Assembly (NCBI GenBank): GCA_032622095.1
Contig: CP136064.1
Location: 2,604,001-2,668,000, forward strand
DNA length: 64,000 nucleotides
Source of the DNA: Siphonodentalium dalli
Taxonomy: Eukaryota > Mollusca > Scaphopoda > Gadilida > Siphonodentaliidae
Direction of reading: 5' to 3'
A program made the translations under genes and the position numbers. The notes under the pieces are model-generated. The model saw only the letters and a program-made list of their open reading frames with translations, had not been told where the DNA came from and ran no database searches. Positions 11,870-22,000 of the stretch are shown piece after piece; positions within the stretch are counted from its first letter, which is position 1, and every line of letters begins with the position of its first letter.

Positions 11870-12752
11870 ATTCAAGGGCAGGCTTGGATTCAAACAATAC
11901 ATCAAAGCAAAACCTGTCAAATGGGGCGTGAAATGTTTTGTTTTGGCCGAGTCCAAAACAGGTTATAATTATAACTTTGATGTGTACGTCGGCAAAGGCA
12001 AAGAAGCCAGTTCTGATGAATATAAAATTTTGGGGCAAACGGGATCTGTGGTTGTTAAGACTGTTGAAAGGGTTGGAGGGACGTGGTCATCATCTGTATG
12101 TTGATCGGTTCTATAGCAGTCCACTGCTTGCGCATAACTTGAATGAGAGAGGTGTATATGTATGCGGAACATTACAATTGAATAGGAAATTCAGCCCAGC
12201 TGACATTAAAAGAAATAACAAGGAATTAACTAGAGGCGAGTATGATGTCAGGTACAGCAAGAAAGGAGATATGGTTGTCGTCGTCTGGCAGGACAGAAAA
12301 CCGATTTACTTTATTTCAAGCATCCACACAAATGTTGTGGAATCTACAATCGGAAGACGGGATGAAACGGGCACAAAAAAGGATGTGATATGCCCCCAAC
12401 TAGTGAAAGACTACAATGCCCATATGGGGGAGTAGATAGGTGTGATCAGATGACCGTAATAAACAAAGCAAAGAAATCGTATCGATGGTACAAGAAGGTG
12501 ATTTATAAGCTGTTGGAGTGGGTGATTTACAACAGTTATATACTTGAAGGTTATGACCGGGAGCATTCCCCGCTTCATAAAAGGAAGCGTGACTTGCTTT
12601 TGTTTAAAGACGAGCTTGTTGTCGAATTAATTGGCGAACAGAGAAATGTTCCCAAAAGGAAACAAAAGTTTCAGGTGCCATCTGACAGGTATTATTACAA
12701 CATACTGGTATCAGTACTGAAATTGTCTTCTAATGTTTCCAAATCCGCCTGA
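11853..12752 (+). pseudogene. piggyBac-type transposase fragment (DDE_Tnp_1_7), frameshifted
   Basis: Translation across three frames gives the mid and C-terminal part of a piggyBac transposase. FKGRLGFKQYIKAKP and SKTGYNYNFDVYVGK come first, then VDRFYSSPLL holding the second catalytic aspartate (codon 12103-12105), then GGVDRCDQM holding the third (12435-12437). The first catalytic aspartate, normally just before the FKGR motif, is absent because the frame opens in the joined repeat unit (the ATG at 11853 belongs to the unit, piggyBac sequence starts at 11870). Frame changes lie at about 12080 and in the G-run near 12424-12430. The C-terminal cysteine-rich domain is also missing. No flanking TTAA or terminal repeats were seen. 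It is a dead, truncated copy; about 290 codons remain of a protein usually near 550-600. Confidence 0.9.
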
Positions 12753-13574
12753 ACAAACCAAAGATCTATTTCTTGTAGCCATTTTCTGAATAATTATATC
12801 GTTTGAACCAACTTTGCGATTCTTAATTCAACTTCGGTCGAGTGAAAACCACGTGTGTGTGTTGTGTTGCAAACCGGAAGAGTGGATCAATCGGGAGGTT
12901 ATTGGAAGAGCCTGTATAATTGATGGAAGAGCCGGACCAATCCAGTGACGGCAGAATCAAGCCTCACCCAAATAAGGAAGTTGGATTTATTTTTATTTTT
13001 TATTGATATTGGGAATCGTAGGGATTATTCATATCTAAGAGACGAGTGACACCATCGCAACAGATAAATAAACAACGCGTTTTGCGAAAGCGACAAACTG
13101 AAAATGACGCAACCAACAATCACGTCATAAAATGTTATGATTTACTCGATATTAAAGCTAGATTTTTCCAGTTTTCTCCGCAAAAGTTTAAATTATAATC
13201 GGAGATGGGATGTGTATTCCCTTCATAACAAGGATTTCCCCCTAAACAAACAGTCTGTTCAACTTTTTCTGGTGACTTTCTCAACTTTTCCGAGGAAGTT
13301 TGGCATAAATAAAAATGAAATTTTATCCATTCCTGCATGATTTAGACCGACCAGTTCCGTTGTATAGGCGTGATTCTCACAATGAAAATTTAGCTGGTAA
13401 TAAGTTGTAGAATAACGGATACAATTTGCATTGAAATGTAACTTTCGGTGTTGTTCAAGAAATCCGCGTCAACAACATGTCTAATAAAATTATCAATAAG
13501 CGAGCGTAATAAATTAGCTACTAATTACGCCCTGTTGTCTACCTTGATGTTACATTTGAGGGCTGTCCCGGGCA
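12753..13574. other. Unique sequence between piggyBac relic and first full unit
   Basis: No gene seen. Two open frames, 13137-13340 (+) and 13135-13338 (-), are mirror images of each other and lack domains. TGACGC (13105-13110) and CACGTCA (13121-13127) are bZIP-like words. The sequence is not shared with the amplified units, so it is the private upstream flank of the ORF1 copy at 13638. Confidence 0.45.
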
Positions 13575-13612
13575 ACGTCACAGGTACCCGTTAGACACGT
13601 CAAATCACGTCA
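13575..13612. promoter_or_regulatory. Cluster of CRE-like ACGTCA motifs upstream of ORF1
   Basis: ACGTCA at 13575-13580 and CACGTCA at 13596-13602 and 13606-13612 lie 26-63 bases before the ORF1 start codon at 13638. These are half-sites for CREB/ATF-type bZIP factors. They are absent upstream of all other ORF1 copies, where segment D takes their place, so if any copy keeps an original promoter it is this one. The functional reading is an inference; chance occurrence is possible. Confidence 0.25.
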
Positions 13613-13637
13613 TTGAGGGTTGAAGAGTTAAAGCAAC

Positions 13638-13790
13638 ATGGCAAAGAATATATTATTACTTTCAGACGAATTCATCAACAACGTTCAAGCATTGATGGGA
13701 GCAGAGTTGGATGTTGAAGTACTCGACAGAAAGGCGGAACTAAAATCCATGTCAAAAGAGCAGGGGGGCAGATTTATGTCTGGAGGATGA
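13638..13790 (+). pseudogene. ORF1, copy a (frameshifted, 50 aa)
   Basis: Starts MAKNILLLSDEFINNVQAL and runs in the same frame as the intact copy at 59808 up to SKEQ. A sixth G in the G-run (GAGCAGGGGGGCAG) then shifts the frame, ending in RFMSGG and a stop. Upstream is unique sequence with CRE-like motifs instead of segment D; homology to the other units begins at about TTAAAGCAACATGG. I do not recognise the protein: it is acidic-helix-like, without signal peptide, membrane segment or cysteine motif. Confidence 0.5.
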
Positions 13791-14472
13791 CATGTTCGCA
13801 CCACATTACAAACAAATTACGTCATTGGCGATGTCGACTTTAAAATAAAATGTTTTCACTAAATCATCAGAAATCATGAGGTATAGTCCACAGAAAGCAC
13901 ACATTTATTCAATTAAATAAAACAATATTGACCTAAATTTCAATATGTTACAAGCCACAAACTTCAGAGTGTGCAATAATCATAGAACACAGTTGTGTGA
14001 ACATGGCACACATTTCTAATGTTGCGAGGTAAAACTCGAACCAATGTTTCTTGATTCAATATCGCGTCACAACAAACTTGTGCATTATTGTTAGCAGTTC
14101 ACAAACTTGTGTTCTATGTCTTCTCATGCTTTCATTAAGCTAACCAAAGAAATTGGTCTAAATTAAACTATAATCTGGGCATTCTTTGGAAGTTGTGAAG
14201 TAATCAATTTTAATTTCCATCTTTTTTAGCTATCTCCACACAGTTACTAACCAGCAATCTTGTTTTAAAATTAAAAAAATACATACCAGTTCTTTGATTT
14301 TATCTGCCCATATTGGAAAAGTCATATATATCTAGACAACACTCTGCGTCTGTGCATGTGGTTGCAAAGACTGGCTTATGACAGAATACCCTATATGATA
14401 CAAATGTGGCAAAGCGTCCCCAAATTACGATAATTGCTGTGCCTTGCAATACACATGTCTTAAATATTTCAG
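13791..14472 (+). other. Candidate leader exon and 444-nt intron of unit a
   Basis: After ORF1 the unit continues through two AATAAA words and a short region ending in TTGCGAG/GTAAAAC, a good 5' splice site (GT at 14029). The matching 3' site is TCTTAAATATTTCAG, ending at 14472 directly before the ATG of the C2H2 ORF. Joining the two would place the C2H2 start codon first in exon 2. The exon 1 frame leading into it has a TAA just upstream (TTCTAATGTTGCGAG), so exon 1 would be 5' UTR. The pair is preserved in every type-A unit. Splicing is predicted from sequence only. Confidence 0.4.
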
Positions 14473-14646
14473 ATGGCTGATTGCTATATATGTCGAAAGA
14501 AAATACGGTATAGAAACCGTCATGTAAGAGAACTACATTATAAGCCAGGACTTATAGAATGTTTTGACTGCAACTACAAGTGCAACAGGTGGGGAAATCT
14601 TTCGATCCACATGAAGAGAATTCATCTTGGTTGTGGAGGTTTGTAA
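14473..14646 (+). CDS. C2H2 microprotein, copy 2 (short first finger)
   Basis: 57 residues. Finger 1 has C4 and C7, but only nine residues separate C7 from H17 (with H22), because three codons present in the 10455 copy (TFK) are missing. Finger 2 is intact (C30, C33, H46, H51). The nine-residue spacing departs from the usual twelve and may stop finger 1 folding. The short form is common to all type-A copies, so it arose before amplification. The stop TAA is followed by CAGTTAGAAATATAATTATAA leading into the satellite. Confidence 0.45.
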   Translation: MADCYICRKKIRYRNRHVRELHYKPGLIECFDCNYKCNRWGNLSIHMKRIHLGCGGL

Positions 14647-15067
14647 AGCAGTTAGAAATATAATTATAAATATAACCCAGGTCTTACTAAATTGATTTAT
14701 CTACTTAGTTCTTTATAAAATTTGATGTTTAGTGATTAAGTAGATAGATTCTAAGGCTGTAATGATTCACAGTGAATTCAATGTATTGCAATGCACTACC
14801 AAACGATACATGTATCGTGTCATCTGGTATCTCGATACAATAAATCAAGTAATTTCTGAAGGTGGTCATGTGTAAACCAGCAATGTTGTCTATAAGGGTA
14901 TCAACAAAGTTGTACTGGTACAATCAAATCTTAAACATTATATGCATATTACCTGAATAGTAGATACTATTACCTCATGGTGTTCACTCGAGTATCAACA
15001 ACGTTTTACTGGTAGAATCAAATCTTAAAACTTATATGCATATTTCCTGAATAGTAGATACTATAAC
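14647..15067 (+). repeat. One monomer, segment E and segment D (unit B1 upstream part)
   Basis: One CCCAGG-type monomer (about 14655-14715), then E (14716-14930), then D as subrepeats of about 90-95 bp, each with ACTGGTA, ATATGCATAT, CCTGAATAGTAGATACTAT and TCACTCGAGTATCAACAA. D differs in length among units through gain or loss of subrepeats. The 64-codon minus-strand frame in E (14729-14923) is a repeat artefact. Confidence 0.8.
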
Positions 15068-15448
15068 ATGGTGTTCACTCGAGTATCAACAAAGTTTTAC
15101 TTGTACAATCAAATATTACAACTAAACTTTCTGAAATCGGTTCCGTCCGCTCCACTATTACATGTAGTCTTTATTTATCTGGGACGATTTCTTTACAAGG
15201 GCAAACAACAAATAGTTAAGTCAATCTTCATCGCATGCCTTATAGAAGCTGATGTTAGTTTCGCTTCCCAAAGGCTCAGTCCAAACCTAACTTACTGGAC
15301 TCATTTTGTAAATTCTGATATAAATCGGATCTCAAAATCTATAAAATGTTTTCAAAAATCAAAATATATCTGCTGTAAATCAGCTGCCTTTTATGAGAAT
15401 CGAACTAAGAATTCTGATTCTTATCAGATTTTTAGCCCTGGCTTATGA
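15068..15448 (+). CDS. Type-B module ORF, 126 aa, unknown
   Basis: The open frame starts inside segment D (MVFTRVST) and continues through about 310 bp unique to type-B modules (FLKSVPSAPLLHVVFIYLG, then KQQIVKSIFIACLIEADVSF). It ends in FSPGL at the junction with the shared intron-like sequence, whose TTATGA supplies the stop. A hydrophobic stretch lies at about residues 28-42. The frame is also open in the other copy (56878-57258) with a handful of changes, but recent duplication alone would keep it open. No family recognised; it may be a chance ORF over a captured segment. Confidence 0.25.
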   Translation: MVFTRVSTKFYLYNQILQLNFLKSVPSAPLLHVVFIYLGRFLYKGKQQIVKSIFIACLIEADVSFASQRLSPNLTYWTHFVNSDINRISKSIKCFQKSKYICCKSAAFYENRTKNSDSYQIFSPGL

Positions 15449-15539
15449 CAGAATACCCTATATGATACAAATGTGGCAAACCGTCCCCAAATTACTGTAA
15501 ATGCTGTTCCTTGCAATACACATGTCTTAAATATTTCAG

Positions 15540-15722
15540 ATGGCTGATTGCTTTTTATGTAAAAAAAAATTCAAGAAAATACGTTATAGAAACCGTCATG
15601 TAAGAGAACTGCATGTGAAGCCAGGACAAATGGAATGTTTTGAGTGCATCTACCATTGCAACAGGTGGGGAAATCTTTCGATCCACATGAAGAGAATTCA
15701 TCATGGTTCTGGAGGTTTGTAA
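15540..15722 (+). CDS. C2H2 microprotein, type-B copy (both fingers canonical)
   Basis: 60 residues. Finger 1 C4, C7, H20, H25 has the normal 12-residue spacing; finger 2 is C33, C36, H49, H54. It differs from the type-A form by HVKPGQMECFECIYHC in place of HYKPGLIECFDCNYKC and ends HGSGGL. It starts right after TATTTCAG like the others. It is therefore an older, less degraded lineage of the microgene than the array copies, and the best candidate with 10455 for a functional zinc-finger peptide. Confidence 0.45.
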   Translation: MADCFLCKKKFKKIRYRNRHVRELHVKPGQMECFECIYHCNRWGNLSIHMKRIHHGSGGL

Positions 15723-16026
15723 AACAGTTAGAAATATAATTATAAATATAACCCAGGTCTTACTAAATTGATTTATCTACTTAGTTCTTTATAAAATTTG
15801 ATGTTTAGTGATTAAGTAGATAGATTCTAAGGCTGTAATGATTCACAGTGAATTCAATGTATTGCAATGCACTACCAAACGATACATGTATCGTGTCATC
15901 TGGTATCTCGATACAATAAATCAAGTAATTTCTGAAGGTGGTCATGTGTAAACCAGCAATGTTGTCTATAAGGGTATTAACATGATCCACATGAAGAGAA
16001 TTCATCATGGTTGTGGAGGTTTGTAA
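15723..16026 (+). repeat. Short unit: monomer, segment E, C2H2 3'-end stub
   Basis: One monomer and E run to GGGTATTAACAT, then jump directly to GATCCACATGAAGAG of the C2H2 3' end (15984-16026, stop at 16024). D, ORF1 and most of the C2H2 ORF are missing. The same junction occurs at 52182 and 57792, so the deletion happened once and was copied. The 67-codon minus frame here is an artefact. Confidence 0.85.
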
Positions 16027-19000
16027 AACAGTTAGAAATATAATTATAAATATAACCTGGTCTTACTAAATTGATTTATCTTCTTAGTTCTTTATATAAT
16101 TATAAATATAACCCAGGTCTTACTAAATTGATTTATCTACTTAGTTCTTTATAAATATAACCTGGTCTTACTAAATTGATTTATCTTCTTAGTTCTTTAT
16201 ATAATTATAAATATAACCCAGGTCTTACTAAATTGATTTATCTACTTAGTTCTTTATAAATATAACCTGGTCTTACTAAATTGATTTATCTACTTAGTTC
16301 TTTATATAATTATAAATATAACCTGGTCTTACTAAATTGATTTATCTACTTAGTTCTTTATAAATATAACCTGGTCTTACTAAATTGATTTATCTACTTA
16401 GTTCTTTATATAATTATAAATATAACCTGGTCTTACTAAATTGATTTATCTACTTAGTTCTTTATAAATATAACCTGGTCTTACTAAATTGATTTATCTA
16501 CTTAGTTCTTTATATAATTATAAATATAACCTGGTCTTACTAAATTGATTTATCTACTTAGTTCTTTATAAATATAACCAGGTCTTACTAAATTGATTTA
16601 TCTACTTAGTTCTTTATATAATTATAAATATAACCAGGTCTTACTAAATTGATTTATCTACTTAGTTCTTTATATAATTATAAATATAACCAGGTCTTAC
16701 TAAATTGATTTATCTACTTAGTTCTTTATATAATTATAAATATAACCTGGTCTTACTAAATTGATTTATCTACTTAGTTCTTTATAAATATAACCTGGTC
16801 TTACTAAATTGATTTATCTACTTAGTTCTTTATATAATTATAAATATAACCTGGTCTTACTAAATTGATTTATCTACTTAGTTCTTTATAAATATAACCA
16901 GGTCTTACTAAATTGATTTATCTACTTAGTTCTTTATATAATTATAAATATAACCAGGTCTTACTAAATTGATTTATCTACTTAGTTCTTTATATAATTA
17001 TAAATATAACCAGGTCTTACTAAATTGATTTATCTACTTAGTTCTTTATATAATTATAAATATAACCTGGTCTTACTAAATTGATTTATCTACTTAGTTC
17101 TTTATAAATATAACCTGGTCTTACTAAATTGATTTATCTACTTAGTTCTTTATAAATATAACCAGGTCTTACTAAATTGATTTATCTACTTAGTTCTTTA
17201 TAAATATAACCTGGTCTTACTAAATTGATTTATCTACTTAGTTCTTTATATAATTATAAATATAACCAGGTCTTACTAAATTGATTTATCTACTTAGTTC
17301 TTTATATAATTATAAATATAACCAGGTCTTACTAAATTGATTTATCTACTTAGTTCTTTATATAATTATAAATATAACCAGGTCTTACTAAATTGATTTA
17401 TCTACTTAGTTCTTTATATAATTATAAATATAACCTGGTCTTACTAAATTGATTTATCTACTTAGTTCTTTATAAATATAACCTGGTCTTACTAAATTGA
17501 TTTATCTACTTAGTTCTTTATATAATTATAAATATAACCAGGTCTTACTAAATTGATTTATCTACTTAGTTCTTTATATAATTATAAATATAACCAGGTC
17601 TTACTAAATTGATTTATCTACTTAGTTCTTTATATAATTATAAATATAACCAGGTCTTACTAAATTGATTTATCTACTTAGTTCTTTATATAATTATAAA
17701 TATAACCAGGTCTTACTAAATTGATTTATCTACTTAGTTCTTTATAAATATAACCTGGTCTTACTAAATTGATTTATCTACTTAGTTCTTTATAAATATA
17801 ACCTGGTCTTACTAAATTGATTTATCTACTTAGTTCTTTATAAATATAACCTGGTCTTACTAAATTGATTTATCTACTTAGTTCTTTATAAATATAACCT
17901 GGTCTTACTAAATTGATTTATCTACTTAGTTCTTTATAATTATAAATATAACCAGGTCTTACTAAATTGATTTATCTACTTAGTTCTTTATAAATATAAC
18001 CTGGTCTTACTAAATTGATTTATCTACTTAGTTCTTTATAAATATAACCAGGTCTTACTAAATTGATTTATCTACTTAGTTCTTTATATAATTATAAATA
18101 TAACCAGGTCTTACTAAATTGATTTATCTACTTAGTTCTTTATAAATATAACCTGGTCTTACTAAATTGATTTATCTACTTAGTTCTTTATAAATATAAC
18201 CAGGTCTTACTAAATTGATTTATCTACTTAGTTCTTTATAATTATAAATATAACCTGGTCTTACTAAATTGATTTATCTACTTAGTTCTTTATAAATATA
18301 ACCTGGTCTTACTAAATTGATTTATCTACTTAGTTCTTTATAAATATAACCAGGTCTTACTAAATTGATTTATCTACTTAGTTCTTTATAAATATAACCT
18401 GGTCTTACTAAATTGATTTATCTACTTAGTTCTTTATAAATATAACCAGGTCTTACTAAATTGATTTATCTACTTAGTTCTTTATAAATATAACCAGGTC
18501 TTACTAAATTGATTTATCTACTTAGTTCTTTATAAATATAACCAGGTCTTACTAAATTGATTTATCTACTTAGTTCTTTATAATTATAAATATAACCTGG
18601 TCTTACTAAATTGATTTATCTACTTAGTTCTTTATAAATATAACCTGGTCTTACTAAATTGATTTATCTACTTAGTTCTTTATAAATATAACCAGGTCTT
18701 ACTAAATTGATTTATCTACTTAGTTCTTTATAAATATAACCTGGTCTTACTAAATTGATTTATCTACTTAGTTCTTTATATAATTATAAATATAACCAGG
18801 TCTTACTAAATTGATTTATCTACTTAGTTCTTTATAATTATAAATATAACCTGGTCTTACTAAATTGATTTATCTACTTAGTTCTTTATAAATATAACCT
18901 GGTCTTACTAAATTGATTTATCTACTTAGTTCTTTATAAATATAACCAGGTCTTACTAAATTGATTTATCTACTTAGTTCTTTATAAATATAACCTGGTC

Positions 19001-22000
19001 TTACTAAATTGATTTATCTACTTAGTTCTTTATATAATTATAAATATAACCAGGTCTTACTAAATTGATTTATCTACTTAGTTCTTTATAAATATAACCA
19101 GGTCTTACTAAATTGATTTATCTACTTAGTTCTTTATATAATTATAAATATAACCAGGTCTTACTAAATTGATTTATCTACTTAGTTCTTTATAAATATA
19201 ACCAGGTCTTACTAAATTGATTTATCTACTTAGTTCTTTATATAATTATAAATATAACCAGGTCTTACTAAATTGATTTATCTACTTAGTTCTTTATAAA
19301 TATAACCAGGTCTTACTAAATTGATTTATCTACTTAGTTCTTTATATAATTATAAATATAACCTGGTCTTACTAAATTGATTTATCTACTTAGTTCTTTA
19401 TAAATATAACCTGGTCTTACTAAATTGATTTATCTACTTAGTTCTTTATAATTATAAATATAACCAGGTCTTACTAAATTGATTTATCTACTTAGTTCTT
19501 TATAAATATAACCTGGTCTTACTAAATTGATTTATCTACTTAGTTCTTTATAAATATAACCAGGTCTTACTAAATTGATTTATCTACTTAGTTCTTTATA
19601 TAATTATAAATATAACCAGGTCTTACTAAATTGATTTATCTACTTAGTTCTTTATAAATATAACCTGGTCTTACTAAATTGATTTATCTACTTAGTTCTT
19701 TATATAATTATAAATATAACCTGGTCTTACTAAATTGATTTATCTACTTAGTTCTTTATAAATATAACCAGGTCTTACTAAATTGATTTATCTACTTAGT
19801 TCTTTATATAATTATAAATATAACCTGGTCTTACTAAATTGATTTATCTACTTAGTTCTTTATATAATTATAAATATAACCTGGTCTTACTAAATTGATT
19901 TATCTACTTAGTTCTTTATAAATATAACCTGGTCTTACTAAATTGATTTATCTACTTAGTTCTTTATAAATATAACCAGGTCTTACTAAATTGATTTATC
20001 TACTTAGTTCTTTATATAATTATAAATATAACCAGGTCTTACTAAATTGATTTATCTACTTAGTTCTTTATAAATATAACCAGGTCTTACTAAATTGATT
20101 TATCTACTTAGTTCTTTATATAATTATAAATATAACCAGGTCTTACTAAATTGATTTATCTACTTAGTTCTTTATAATTATAAATATAACCTGGTCTTAC
20201 TAAATTGATTTATCTACTTAGTTCTTTATAAATATAACCAGGTCTTACTAAATTGATTTATCTACTTAGTTCTTTATAAATATAACCAGGTCTTACTAAA
20301 TTGATTTATCTACTTAGTTCTTTATATAATTATAAATATAACCAGGTCTTACTAAATTGATTTATCTACTTAGTTCTTTATAATTATAAATATAACCAGG
20401 TCTTACTAAATTGATTTATCTACTTAGTTCTTTATAAATATAACCAGGTCTTACTAAATTGATTTATCTACTTAGTTCTTTATAAATATAACCTGGTCTT
20501 ACTAAATTGATTTATCTACTTAGTTCTTTATAAATATAACCAGGTCTTACTAAATTGATTTATCTACTTAGTTCTTTATAAATATAACCAGGTCTTACTA
20601 AATTGATTTATCTACTTAGTTCTTTATATAATTATAAATATAACCAGGTCTTACTAAATTGATTTATCTACTTAGTTCTTTATAATTATAAATATAACCA
20701 GGTCTTACTAAATTGATTTATCTACTTAGTTCTTTATAAATATAACCAGGTCTTACTAAATTGATTTATCTACTTAGTTCTTTATAAATATAACCTGGTC
20801 TTACTAAATTGATTTATCTACTTAGTTCTTTATAAATATAACCAGGTCTTACTAAATTGATTTATCTACTTAGTTCTTTATATAATTATAAATATAACCA
20901 GGTCTTACTAAATTGATTTATCTACTTAGTTCTTTATAAATATAACCAGGTCTTACTAAATTGATTTATCTTCTTAGTTCTTTATATAATTATAAATATA
21001 ACCAGGTCTTACTAAATTGATTTATCTACTTAGTTCTTTATAAATATAACCTGGTCTTACTAAATTGATTTATCTACTTAGTTCTTTATAATTATAAATA
21101 TAACCCAGGTCTTACTAAATTGATTTATCTACTTAGTTCTTTATAAATATAACCTGGTCTTACTAAATTGATTTATCTACTTAGTTCTTTATAAATATAA
21201 CCTGGTCTTACTAAATTGATTTATCTACTTAGTTCTTTATAATTATAAATATAACCCAGGTCTTACTAAATTGATTTATCTACTTAGTTCTTTATAAATA
21301 TAACCTGGTCTTACTAAATTGATTTATCTACTTAGTTCTTTATAAATATAACCAGGTCTTACTAAATTGATTTATCTACTTAGTTCTTTATAAATATAAC
21401 CTGGTCTTACTAAATTGATTTATCTACTTAGTTCTTTATAAATATAACCTGGTCTTACTAAATTGATTTATCTACTTAGTTCTTTATAAATATAACCTGG
21501 TCTTACTAAATTGATTTATCTACTTAGTTCTTTATAATTATAAATATAACCAGGTCTTACTAAATTGATTTATCTACTTAGTTCTTTATATAATTATAAA
21601 TATAACCCAGGTCTTACTAAATTGATTTATCTACTTAGTTCTTTATAAATATAACCTGGTCTTACTAAATTGATTTATCTACTTAGTTCTTTATAAATAT
21701 AACCTGGTCTTACTAAATTGATTTATCTACTTAGTTCTTTATATAATTATAAATATAACCAGGTCTTACTAAATTGATTTATCTACTTAGTTCTTTATAA
21801 ATATAACCTGGTCTTACTAAATTGATTTATCTACTTAGTTCTTTATAAATATAACCTGGTCTTACTAAATTGATTTATCTACTTAGTTCTTTATAATTAT
21901 AAATATAACCCAGGTCTTACTAAATTGATTTATCTACTTAGTTCTTTATAATTATAAATATAACCCAGGTCTTACTAAATTGATTTATCTACTTAGTTCT

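Noticed and set aside
11938-12435. 165-codon ORF as a separate gene
   Set aside because: It is the middle part of the frameshifted piggyBac transposase fragment, continued in other frames on both sides.
13135-13340. Overlapping 67-codon frames on both strands
   Set aside because: Mirror-image frames over the same bases with no domain; chance openness.
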